From an uncultured Bacteroidales bacterium (lineage in GTDB: Bacteria; Bacteroidota; Bacteroidia; Bacteroidales; Bacteroidaceae), in NCBI GenBank assembly GCA_937916465.1, contig CALFTK010000061.1, positions 130,147-194,146 of the forward strand: 64,000 bases of DNA, in the 5' to 3' direction. The translations under genes were made by a program, and so were the position numbers. Shown here piece after piece: positions 16,543 through 24,136 of this stretch (its first letter is position 1; each line of letters begins with the position of its first letter). The notes under the pieces are model-generated. The model did no database searches and was not told the DNA's origin. It saw nothing but the letters and a program-made list of their open reading frames with translations.

Positions 16543-18933
16543 TCACCTTTTTGTCTGTATCAGCAGGGTAATGTTGAGTTGTCTTCCTGTTAAGTAGTTG
16601 GGAACTCCGTATTTTGTGTTGTTTGTATCTGTTACCCAATAGTATGAGCAGACATTGTTGATGCCTAATAGGTTTAAACAATCAATACTTAGCCAAATGT
16701 TATTAAAAACTTTTGACATTTTGTAGTTCTTGTTGCTAAGCAAATCGTATGCCATACCTATATCTACGCGTTTATATGCAGGTGCTCTGAATATGGCTTT
16801 TTCTCTGTCTGTATGCGGAGGACCAAAAGGCAGTCCATCAGATATAACTCCTCTAAGGGTCATTTTCCATCTGTCTGTGCCCGGGAAATAGTCGGTAAGA
16901 TGTAAGGAAAAGTTGTAAAGTTGGTCTGTAGGACGTGGAAACCACTTTCCGTTAATTCTCTCTTCAGTTTTCATAAGCGAAAACGTTACCCATGAATCGG
17001 TTCCTGGGACAAATTCTCCAAACAGTTTTAAATCCAGTCCTGCAGCATAACCATCTGCATAGTTTTTGCCGTAATAAACAATTCTTACATTGTCTAAACT
17101 GTATGGTATTAAATTGTCTAATCTCTTGTAGTAGAGTTCTGTGGTGAACTTGAACGGTCTGTCAAATACTCTGAAATGGTAATCAGCACCGGCTACAATC
17201 TGTATGGAACGTTGTGATTTAATTTTTTTGTTCAACTGTACCGTGTGAATGCCATTAAGCATAACAGTGTCTTTCAATTCTTTGTAAAAAGGTGATTGAT
17301 AGTAGATGCCGGACGATAGTCTGAAGGTTAAATCGTCATTGAATGCTGGTATAAAACCTATAGATAATCTGGGACTTACAATCATCTCTTTATTCCAATT
17401 CCAATATGACGCTCTTACACCTGCATTGATAGTTAAAAAACCAATATCAAGACTTTGTCTGAAAGTTTCCTGTAAATATGCCGATGTTCTGAAACTCTCT
17501 ATGCTGTTGTTCGAATAGAGTGAATATGTTAAGTCTAATGGACCATTAGGATTGTTTGGAAGAATGTAACCGGAAGAATCGGTCAGTTCCCATTCGCGCA
17601 TTTTGTCATTGACATATTCGTCTCTTATTTCAGCACCCCACTGTATGTGGTGCTTTAAATTCCTGTGGCTTCCTTTTAACGCTACTGTAGCTACATTGGA
17701 AGTCAGATAGTTTCTGGCGTGATCCATAAAACCACCTACACTGAATAGCTGTTCGCTTCCGGCATCGTCCAACCAATATTCGCTTCTTATATCGAATGTC
17801 TCTTCTTCTTGACTGTTGAAGAAAGATGTGTTTAAGCTGATACTGTTGTTGTCGTTAAATCTGTGATTAATATTTAAAGAGCCAAACATTGTGTTGTAGT
17901 AGTCCTGTTCCCAACCGTCAAAATACATTGTAAATGATTTGATGTTTTCGGCAGTTCCAAACGATGTGTTTCTGGTAGATGGGGTAAAGTTATAGCTGTT
18001 TCTGGCTATATTACCTAAAAATTCAATGCTCCATCTGTCTGTGGGAGACCAAGTTAAATATGTTTGGTAGTCAAAAAAAGACGGATTGTATTCACCCTCT
18101 GTATCTAATGTATTTAAAAGGTATCTGTTGGTTTTATAACGTGCACTTCCGGAAAAACTAAACTTGTCGTTTCCGGCTCCTATAAATGCACTACCTCCCA
18201 AAAGACTGCCTGACAATGATGATTCAAATCCTTTGGGCTTTCTATATGTTATATCCAGTACTGATGACATCTTGTCGCCGTATGTGGCATTAAAACCACC
18301 TGTGGAAAAACCAATAGACTCTATCATGTCAGGGTTTATAAAACTTAGCCCCTCCTGTTCTCCTGCTCTTACCAGAATGGGACGTAAAATCTCTATACCG
18401 TTCACATACACGCTGTTTTCATCAAAATTACCTCCGCGCACATTGTATTGGTTGCTTAGTTCGTTGTGGCTGCTTACACCCGCCTGAGTGCTGATAATAG
18501 ATTCCACCGAACCGCCATTTGCTCCGGGTGTCAGTCTTATGCCCTGCGCTTCAATAGTTTGCATTCCATCTGATTGTCTTCTGTTTTCAGATATGGTTAC
18601 TCCTTGAAGTGAATATCCGTTGTTGGGCAACATGACATCTAACTTTACTGTATCGTCTGCGTTGTATAGATATCGTTTTCTGATTTCGTGTCCAACCATT
18701 CTGAATACTAACGATATGGTATCACTGTAACTGACAGTTATGCTGTAGTCTCCTTGCAGATTTGAAATGCTGTGTGCCAGGCTTTTTTCTTCGTTTACGG
18801 TGGCAAGTTCAACAGGTTGCCCGTTTTCGTCATAAATGTTGCCATGTATGTAAACACGCTGTGCCTGCATTTCAACAGTAAAAGTTGATAACGCAAGCAA
18901 CAATAGAATATATCGGTATAAAACTCTGTTCAA
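16543..18933 (-). CDS. TonB-dependent outer-membrane receptor with CarboxypepD-like N domain
   Basis: This 796-residue outer-membrane transporter begins with a signal peptide (ending EMQAQ), then a CarboxypepD_reg-like domain (about 26-105, GNIYDENGQPVELATV), a plug domain (about 115-225, QYNVRGGNFDENSVYVNGIEI) and a beta-barrel ending in ITLLIQTKR. It is shorter than SusC proteins and has no SusD neighbour, so a metal chelate, vitamin or small-peptide ligand is more likely than a glycan. The start is TTG at 18933: a stop lies two codons upstream and the next ATG is at residue 22, after the hydrophobic core. The ligand is unknown. Confidence 0.88.
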   Translation of the reverse strand: MNRVLYRYILLLLALSTFTVEMQAQRVYIHGNIYDENGQPVELATVNEEKSLAHSISNLQGDYSITVSYSDTISLVFRMVGHEIRKRYLYNADDTVKLDVMLPNNGYSLQGVTISENRRQSDGMQTIEAQGIRLTPGANGGSVESIISTQAGVSSHNELSNQYNVRGGNFDENSVYVNGIEILRPILVRAGEQEGLSFINPDMIESIGFSTGGFNATYGDKMSSVLDITYRKPKGFESSLSGSLLGGSAFIGAGNDKFSFSGSARYKTNRYLLNTLDTEGEYNPSFFDYQTYLTWSPTDRWSIEFLGNIARNSYNFTPSTRNTSFGTAENIKSFTMYFDGWEQDYYNTMFGSLNINHRFNDNNSISLNTSFFNSQEEETFDIRSEYWLDDAGSEQLFSVGGFMDHARNYLTSNVATVALKGSHRNLKHHIQWGAEIRDEYVNDKMREWELTDSSGYILPNNPNGPLDLTYSLYSNNSIESFRTSAYLQETFRQSLDIGFLTINAGVRASYWNWNKEMIVSPRLSIGFIPAFNDDLTFRLSSGIYYQSPFYKELKDTVMLNGIHTVQLNKKIKSQRSIQIVAGADYHFRVFDRPFKFTTELYYKRLDNLIPYSLDNVRIVYYGKNYADGYAAGLDLKLFGEFVPGTDSWVTFSLMKTEERINGKWFPRPTDQLYNFSLHLTDYFPGTDRWKMTLRGVISDGLPFGPPHTDREKAIFRAPAYKRVDIGMAYDLLSNKNYKMSKVFNNIWLSIDCLNLLGINNVCSYYWVTDTNNTKYGVPNYLTGRQLNITLLIQTKR

Positions 18934-18989
18934 AACCTATTATTTGCAATCTCTTGATATTATAACGTAAAAATAATGGCAAACGTATT

Positions 18990-19019
18990 TTTGCACCCCA
19001 CTTTTTATTGGTAAATTCG
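18990..19019 (+). promoter_or_regulatory. Possible promoter for the nitroreductase operon
   Basis: TTTG at 18990-18993 and TAAATTCG at 19012-19019 (one mismatch to TAnnTTTG) are 18 bp apart, 19 bp before the start codon. Confidence 0.4.
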
Positions 19020-19038
19020 CACCATATATTTTATTGTT

Positions 19039-19581
19039 ATGGGAAATTTTGACAAACTGATAGCGAAACGCAGAAGTATGCGTAAGTTCACAGCAGAAGA
19101 ACTGACTGCTGAAGAGGTAAAACTTATATTGAGGGCTGCTCTTATAGCACCCACTTCAAAACATACAAACGGATGGCAATTTGTGGCTATTGACAATAGG
19201 GAACTATTGGATAAACTGGCGGACTGCAAAGATAACGGTTCTCTATTTTTAAAAGAGGCTCCTTTTGCAGTTGTGGTTTTAGGCGATCCAAGTAAAACCG
19301 ATGCCTGGATAGAGGATTGCGCCATAGCAGCATTCAATATGCAACTACAGGCCGAAGATTTAGGCTTAGGTAGTTGTTGGGCACATTTTAGAAACCGTTT
19401 TACAGCCGATGGAATACCTTCCAAGGATGCTATATGTGAATTGTTGTCAATTCCAGAACCTTACGAACCATTGTGCGCAATAGCATTTGGTCATAAAGGA
19501 ATGGAGCGTAAACTATTTGACGAAGACCGTTTGCAGTGGGAAAAGGTTCATATAAACGGTTACGACAATAACAGAGAATGA
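19039..19581 (+). CDS. Nitroreductase family FMN protein
   Basis: This 180-residue flavoprotein has the nitroreductase start KLIAKRRSMRKF (FMN phosphate-binding Arg cluster) at residues 6-17, APTSKHTNGWQFV at about 38-50, and DCAIAAFNMQLQAEDLGLGSCWAHF, where the helix and Gly-rich turn complete the FMN site. It would use NAD(P)H to reduce nitro, quinone or similar substrates; the natural substrate is not visible. The stop overlaps the next start by 4 bp, giving an operon with a DUF2520 protein and a KdsC-like phosphatase. Confidence 0.9.
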   Translation: MGNFDKLIAKRRSMRKFTAEELTAEEVKLILRAALIAPTSKHTNGWQFVAIDNRELLDKLADCKDNGSLFLKEAPFAVVVLGDPSKTDAWIEDCAIAAFNMQLQAEDLGLGSCWAHFRNRFTADGIPSKDAICELLSIPEPYEPLCAIAFGHKGMERKLFDEDRLQWEKVHINGYDNNRE

Positions 19582-20354
19582 ACATTGTACTGATAGGGGC
19601 AGGCAATGTGGCAACATCAATGGCTGTTGCATTGCAAAAGTCGGGGCAGAATGTGTTGATGGTATATAGCCGAACACTTGAATCTGCTTCAATACTTGCT
19701 TCACAATTAGGTGTTCCATATACGAATTCATTGGACAATATTCCAGACAATGCAGATGTATATATATCAATGCTTGCTGATGATGCATTGATTAAACTTG
19801 CTCCGCATATAGTGGCAGATAGAAAGAATGTCCTGTTTTTGCATACAGCCGGCAGTGTTTCCATTGATGTCTGGAAAAATGCAGGGGCGCAAAAATACGG
19901 GGTGCTCTATCCTATGCAGACATTCAGTAAGAATAAACAGGTTGTTTGGCAACATATTCCTTTGTTTATAGAGGCTGTAGATGGGGTAGCTATGGAACAG
20001 ATTGAACAGTTGGCGTATTCATTGTCCGATAATGTAACCAGACTTGATAGCATAGGCCGTAAACGCTTGCATCTGGCAGCAGTATTTGCTTGTAATTTCG
20101 CAAACAGAATGTTCGCCATAAGCGAAAGTATTCTTAATACGGATGGCATACCTTTCAGCGTTATGTTACCCTTAATTAAGGAGATGACAGATAAAGCATG
20201 TGGAATGTCACCTGCTAAGGCTCAAACCGGTCCGGCTGTACGAAATGATAGGACAGTAATGGATTCTCATATAGAGTTGCTTGGTAATAATCCCGAATGG
20301 GCGGAACTATACAAACTGATATCGGAAGATATAATAAAAGATAGAAGATTATGA
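19578..20354 (+). CDS. Rossmann-fold DUF2520 protein (ProC/F420-oxidoreductase-like)
   Basis: This 258-residue protein has an N-terminal Rossmann domain (VLIGAGNVATSMA, GxGxxA at residues 7-13) and a helical C-terminal DUF2520 domain (about 120-250: YPMQTFSK, HLAAVFACNFANRMF, GPAVRNDRTVMDSH). The architecture resembles pyrroline-5-carboxylate reductase and ketopantoate reductase-type enzymes, but no substrate is known. It overlaps the genes on both sides by 4 bp, so the three proteins are probably made together. Confidence 0.82.
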   Translation: MNIVLIGAGNVATSMAVALQKSGQNVLMVYSRTLESASILASQLGVPYTNSLDNIPDNADVYISMLADDALIKLAPHIVADRKNVLFLHTAGSVSIDVWKNAGAQKYGVLYPMQTFSKNKQVVWQHIPLFIEAVDGVAMEQIEQLAYSLSDNVTRLDSIGRKRLHLAAVFACNFANRMFAISESILNTDGIPFSVMLPLIKEMTDKACGMSPAKAQTGPAVRNDRTVMDSHIELLGNNPEWAELYKLISEDIIKDRRL

Positions 20355-20869
20355 TTGACTACGATTTAAAGAAGATAAAGGCAATGATCTTTGATGTTGA
20401 TGGCGTGTTGAGTTGCAACGTAATGCCTATGGCAGAAGATGGCAATCCTGTAAGAACTGTCAATGTCAAAGATGGGTATGCGATGCAATTGGCTGCAAAA
20501 AGCGGATTGCTTATGTCAATAATTACCGGTGCACGTGTAGCGTCTGTAGCAAAACGATTTGAATATCTTGGAATAAAGGATGTCTATATTGCATCATCTG
20601 TAAAAATAAATGACTTTAACGATTTTGTAGGCAAGTACAACCTGAAAAGCGATGAAATACTCTATATGGGCGATGATATACCGGATTATCAGGTTATGAA
20701 GTTGGTAGGATTGCCATGTTGCCCTGCCGATGCAGCGCCTGAAATTAAGGCTATAAGTAAGTATGTATCGCCTATAAAAGGTGGCTACGGCTGTGTGCGT
20801 GATGTGGTAGAACAAGTCCTGAAAGAAAAAAAGCTTTGGTTGGCCGATGACCATGCTTTTGGTTGGTAA
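20351..20869 (+). CDS. kdsC: KdsC-like HAD phosphatase (Kdo-8-phosphate phosphatase)
   Basis: This 172-residue C0-type HAD phosphatase fits the KdsC family, which removes phosphate from Kdo-8-P before CMP activation. Motif I is FDVDGVLS (Asp nucleophile and acid two residues on), followed by NVKDGYAMQLA, motif II in IITGA, and motif IV YMGDDIPDYQVM. GGYGCVRDVVEQVL closes the tetramer-forming tail typical of KdsC. kdsB is in the same window at 46785. It could alternatively act on another sugar acid phosphate. It is convergent with tatC, only one base apart. Confidence 0.85.
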   Translation: MIDYDLKKIKAMIFDVDGVLSCNVMPMAEDGNPVRTVNVKDGYAMQLAAKSGLLMSIITGARVASVAKRFEYLGIKDVYIASSVKINDFNDFVGKYNLKSDEILYMGDDIPDYQVMKLVGLPCCPADAAPEIKAISKYVSPIKGGYGCVRDVVEQVLKEKKLWLADDHAFGW

Positions 20870-20870
20870 C

Positions 20871-21662
20871 CTATTTGGCAGTACGGCGTACTATACCTAT
20901 ACTCAATTCATAAAGAAGATAGATAGGTGTAGCTACAAGAAGTAGAGTAAATATATCAGTAGTGGGTGTTATTATAGCACCCACAACTAGTATTGCTACA
21001 AAAGCATGACGACGGTACTGCTTCATGAAATTGGCATTGATCATACCTAATTTGGCAAGGAACCATGAAAGTATGGGAAGTTCGAACAGAATACCCATAA
21101 GCAGAGTAAGTGTGGTCAGCATGTCGGTGTACGATGCCAAAGTGATAATATTCGGTACATCACCACTTACCTGGTATGTGCCCAAAAAACGGAAGGCAAG
21201 TGGAAATATTACAAAATAGTTTAGTAATATTCCCATCATAAACAGAATGTAAGACCATAATACTATACCGGTTGTGTATTTTTTTTCATTCTCTCTCAGT
21301 GCCGGCGATACAAATGTGTACAGTTCATATAGCACGTATGGCATAGCCACTATAAGCCCCGCATAGAATGCAATTTTAAGATGAATCATAAATTGCGAAG
21401 TCAATGTGGAACTGAACAGTTCAATATTGAAGTTGCTTATTCCCGATGCGTCCAGACCCAATGCCGCTGCCACCTGTTCTACAATATTGTATAGTACAAA
21501 ATCGGGATAGCTGGGGGCCAAGATTATTTTGAAGAGCGGCTCTTTAAAACAAAAAACAACAACCGCTACTGTCATGATTATTGCCAGTACACGGAATAGT
21601 AACTTTCTGAAAACTTCCAGATGTTCCCAAAAAGTCATCAGATGGGTTGCGTTGTCGGACAT
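20871..21662 (-). CDS. tatC: Twin-arginine translocase TatC
   Basis: This 263-residue protein has six membrane helices. It contains the conserved cytoplasmic start FWEHLEVFRKLLFR (E-L-R motif region), the first periplasmic loop, PYVLYELYTFVSPAL (F-x-P-L-x motif) and LLMGILFELPILSWFL (Glu in TM4). It recognises twin-arginine signal peptides of folded proteins. tatA lies 17 bp upstream in the same operon. Confidence 0.95.
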   Translation of the reverse strand: MSDNATHLMTFWEHLEVFRKLLFRVLAIIMTVAVVVFCFKEPLFKIILAPSYPDFVLYNIVEQVAAALGLDASGISNFNIELFSSTLTSQFMIHLKIAFYAGLIVAMPYVLYELYTFVSPALRENEKKYTTGIVLWSYILFMMGILLNYFVIFPLAFRFLGTYQVSGDVPNIITLASYTDMLTTLTLLMGILFELPILSWFLAKLGMINANFMKQYRRHAFVAILVVGAIITPTTDIFTLLLVATPIYLLYELSIGIVRRTAK

Positions 21663-21679
21663 TGCCTGATGTTTAGGTT

Positions 21680-21889
21680 CTATTTGTCCTCTTTTTTCTC
21701 TTCCTTGGTTTCGGTGTCCGAATTTATGTCTTTCTCTAAGTCGTTTAGGCCTGCTTTAAAACTTTTTACGCCTTTTCCCAAACTCTTCATCAAGTCCGGA
21801 ATACGTTTTGCTCCAAAGAACAAGAGTATTACCAAAACAATTAGAATTATCTCCCACATTCCTAAACCGGCCAGTAAAAATGTTGTCAT
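21680..21889 (-). CDS. tatA: Twin-arginine translocase TatA/E
   Basis: This 69-residue single-span protein has an N-terminal helix (residues about 8-24, MWEIILIVLVILLFFGAKRI) with the FG hinge, the amphipathic helix with RIPDLMKSLGKGVKSFK, and an acidic/Lys tail. It forms the pore ring of the Tat system. It is first in the tatA-tatC operon. Confidence 0.94.
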   Translation of the reverse strand: MTTFLLAGLGMWEIILIVLVILLFFGAKRIPDLMKSLGKGVKSFKAGLNDLEKDINSDTETKEEKKEDK

Positions 21890-21915
21890 TTGTATTAAGT
21901 ATTAATTGTTCTCTG

Positions 21916-21923
21916 CAAATTTA
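21916..21923 (-). promoter_or_regulatory. -7 box (TAAATTTG) for tatAC
   Basis: On the minus strand TAAATTTG matches TAnnTTTG 26 bp before the tatA ATG; no well-spaced -33 TTG was found. Confidence 0.45.
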
Positions 21924-22014
21924 ATGCAAGCGGAACAAATAAAAAAACGTGTGTATGTTTTTTTGCATTTGCCAATAGCACTAAAATAGTGCGGTCTATT
22001 TTTATGTTGTCAAA

Positions 22015-22047
22015 TTGGTGAGTTTTCGGATTTTTTTTGTAAAATTG
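22015..22047 (+). promoter_or_regulatory. Possible promoter of the VOC-Hdr operon
   Basis: TTG at 22015-22017 and TAAAATTG at 22040-22047 (one mismatch to TAnnTTTG) are 22 bp apart, leaving a 38-bp leader. Confidence 0.45.
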
Positions 22048-22085
22048 CAGTTTGTTTTAATGGTAAATGTTAAATTAATAAGTAT

Positions 22086-23165
22086 ATGGATAATAAGGAT
22101 TTTATTATATCAGGAATACAACAGGTAGGTGTAGGAACAACATCAGTGTACAAATCGTGGAAATGGTTTGCAGAAATGTTTGGTGTGGATGTTAGAATAT
22201 TGGAAGATGATACTGTTGCAGAAAGAATGTTGCCATATACAGGCGGTCAGGCACAGAAACGTCACGCTGCAATAGCTGTAAACCTGCAAGGAGGTGGCGG
22301 TTTTGAAATATGGCAGTATTCTGACAGAAAACCTAAACCGATTGATTTTGATATTCAGGTGGGCGATTTAGGTATATTCTGTGCCAAATTAAAATGTATC
22401 GATATAGAAGCTGCACATAAACAGATATCAGCAAAATGGGATAAAGTATCTCCTATAACAGAAACTCCGAATGGTACCAAAACATTCTATGTAACAGATT
22501 TAGAGGGTAATTGGTTTCAGATGGTTCCCGATTCATCTGTTCTGGTAAACGAAAAGAAATTGTTTGGTGGAATGTATGGTGCAATGATAGGTGTAACAGA
22601 CATTGAGAAATCGCTTGAAGTATATCGCGATATACTTGGCTATGATGTTGTAGTGTACGATAAGACAGGAACATTCAAAGACCTTTCATATCTATTGGGA
22701 GGTGATGGCAATTTCCGTAGAGTGTTGCTCCAATGGTCCAAACCTGTAGAAGGTGCATTTTCACCACTATTTACAAGTGGTCACATAGAATTGGTTCAAG
22801 CATTGGATAGAGTCCCCAGAAAGATATTCGAAGGTAGATATTGGGGCGATCCCGGCTTTATTCAAGTATGCTATGACATAACCAATATGGATGCTTTCGG
22901 AGAATTTTGCAAACAGAAAGGTTTTCCTTTTACAGTAGATAGCTGTCCTGACGGAGTGCAGTTCAATATGGGCGATGCTTCCGGGCGTTTTACATATATA
23001 GAAGACCCCGACGGTACTCTGATTGAATTTGTAGAGACCTATCGTGTGGGTATTGCTAAGAAACTTAATTGGTATCTGAACCTAATGAAGAGGAATAGAA
23101 AAAAACCGCTTCCAAAGATACTTTTTAAGGCTATGAGAATGAATAGAATGAAATTCAATGATTAA
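22086..23165 (+). CDS. Two-module VOC (glyoxalase/dioxygenase fold) protein
   Basis: This 359-residue soluble protein is built of two vicinal-oxygen-chelate modules. The first starts at GIQQVGVGTTSVYKSWKWF (about residues 10-28) and ends DLEGNWFQMV. The second starts GAMIGVTDIEKSLEVYRDILG (about 164) and ends EDPDGTLIEFVE. The second module keeps possible metal ligands (HIELVQ and the Glu of LIEFVE); the first has Gln-Gln where a His is usual. A basic tail of about 40 residues (KRNRKKPLPK) is added. It opens an operon of five Hdr-like redox proteins with 2-bp spacing to the next gene, so it probably binds or transforms the substrate of that system. The reaction is unknown; it is not a clear glyoxalase I or HPP dioxygenase. 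Confidence 0.8.
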   Translation: MDNKDFIISGIQQVGVGTTSVYKSWKWFAEMFGVDVRILEDDTVAERMLPYTGGQAQKRHAAIAVNLQGGGGFEIWQYSDRKPKPIDFDIQVGDLGIFCAKLKCIDIEAAHKQISAKWDKVSPITETPNGTKTFYVTDLEGNWFQMVPDSSVLVNEKKLFGGMYGAMIGVTDIEKSLEVYRDILGYDVVVYDKTGTFKDLSYLLGGDGNFRRVLLQWSKPVEGAFSPLFTSGHIELVQALDRVPRKIFEGRYWGDPGFIQVCYDITNMDAFGEFCKQKGFPFTVDSCPDGVQFNMGDASGRFTYIEDPDGTLIEFVETYRVGIAKKLNWYLNLMKRNRKKPLPKILFKAMRMNRMKFND

Positions 23166-23167
23166 TT

Positions 23168-23785
23168 ATGGGTAATCTGGTTGATCTTATAAAGGCCGAT
23201 GTCCGATACGAAGATTCATTGAAAGCCTGTATGAATTGCGGCATCTGCACAGCAATATGTCCGGCAGCCGAATTTTTCGATTATGACCCGCGAAGAATCT
23301 GTGATATGGTTCAAAGAGGTGATGAAGATTCAATTGAAAAATTACTCCGTTCTGATACAATTTGGTATTGTGGACAATGTATGTCTTGCAAAACCAGATG
23401 TCCGCGCGGAAATGTCCCCGGTGCCGTAATAAACATATTGCGTTCGGTGTCACAAAATATGGGCTATTACAAAGACAGCCGATTGGGCAGACAGCAGGAG
23501 GAACTGGCCGAAGGTGTGGGCCAGAATATTGTGGATATAGGATATTGTGTACATCCTGACAGAGTGTTACCGTCTAAACATCCGGAACAAGGGCCTGTTT
23601 GGGAATGGTATATAAAGAATATTGAAGAGGTTGCTCCTAAATTTGGAGCTAATTATCACGGTGAAGGTGCCGGTGCGTTACGCACCATATCTCCTGAAAC
23701 AATGGATGAACTTAGAAAAATCTTTGATGTGACAGGTGGTACTGAATTCCGTGAAATGTTGAAAAAAGGTAAAAATCAGAAATAG
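23168..23785 (+). CDS. HdrC-like 4Fe-4S protein 1
   Basis: This 205-residue iron-sulfur protein has two [4Fe-4S] motifs: Cys21, 24, 27, 31 (CMNCGICTAICP) and Cys68, 71, 74, 78 (CGQCMSCKTRCP). The helical spacer is typical of heterodisulfide reductase subunit C. After residue 100 it continues for another 100 residues (HPDRVLPSKHPEQGPVWEWY...), longer than plain HdrC. It should pass electrons between an HdrA-like flavoprotein and an HdrB/D-like subunit. It sits 2 bp after the VOC gene and 2 bp before a second HdrC-like gene. Confidence 0.9.
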   Translation: MGNLVDLIKADVRYEDSLKACMNCGICTAICPAAEFFDYDPRRICDMVQRGDEDSIEKLLRSDTIWYCGQCMSCKTRCPRGNVPGAVINILRSVSQNMGYYKDSRLGRQQEELAEGVGQNIVDIGYCVHPDRVLPSKHPEQGPVWEWYIKNIEEVAPKFGANYHGEGAGALRTISPETMDELRKIFDVTGGTEFREMLKKGKNQK

Positions 23786-23787
23786 TT

Positions 23788-24126
23788 ATGCCTAATTTTG
23801 GTTTTACAATTCAGAAAGCAAGAACAGAGAATTTAGATAAAGTCTCTTTGGAAAAGTATAGAGATTTGTTACGTAAGGTTCCCTCATTTAAACGCTGTTT
23901 TCAGTGTGGTTGCTGTTCTGCAACCTGTTCTGCACAGCAATTTACCAATTTTAATATACGCAGGGTTCATACTTCGTTCCGTCGTGGAGAATATAGAACT
24001 TTGTCTGACGAACTGAAAAAGTGTATGCTATGTGGTAAGTGTACTCTTGTTTGTCCGCGAGGTGTCAATTTGCGTTCTTTGGTTATAAATATGAGACAGA
24101 TATTGGAAGAACCTGAAATTAAGTAG
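23788..24126 (+). CDS. HdrC-like 4Fe-4S protein 2
   Basis: This compact 112-residue iron-sulfur protein has motifs CFQCGCCSATC (Cys near 37-47; the usual Pro after the last Cys is Ser) and CMLCGKCTLVCP (near 79-90). It has the normal HdrC length, unlike the longer paralogue upstream. Two HdrC-type subunits in one operon suggest that one serves the HdrB-like protein and the other the membrane HdrD-like fusion. Confidence 0.9.
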   Translation: MPNFGFTIQKARTENLDKVSLEKYRDLLRKVPSFKRCFQCGCCSATCSAQQFTNFNIRRVHTSFRRGEYRTLSDELKKCMLCGKCTLVCPRGVNLRSLVINMRQILEEPEIK

Positions 24127-24136
24127 TTAATAGAGT

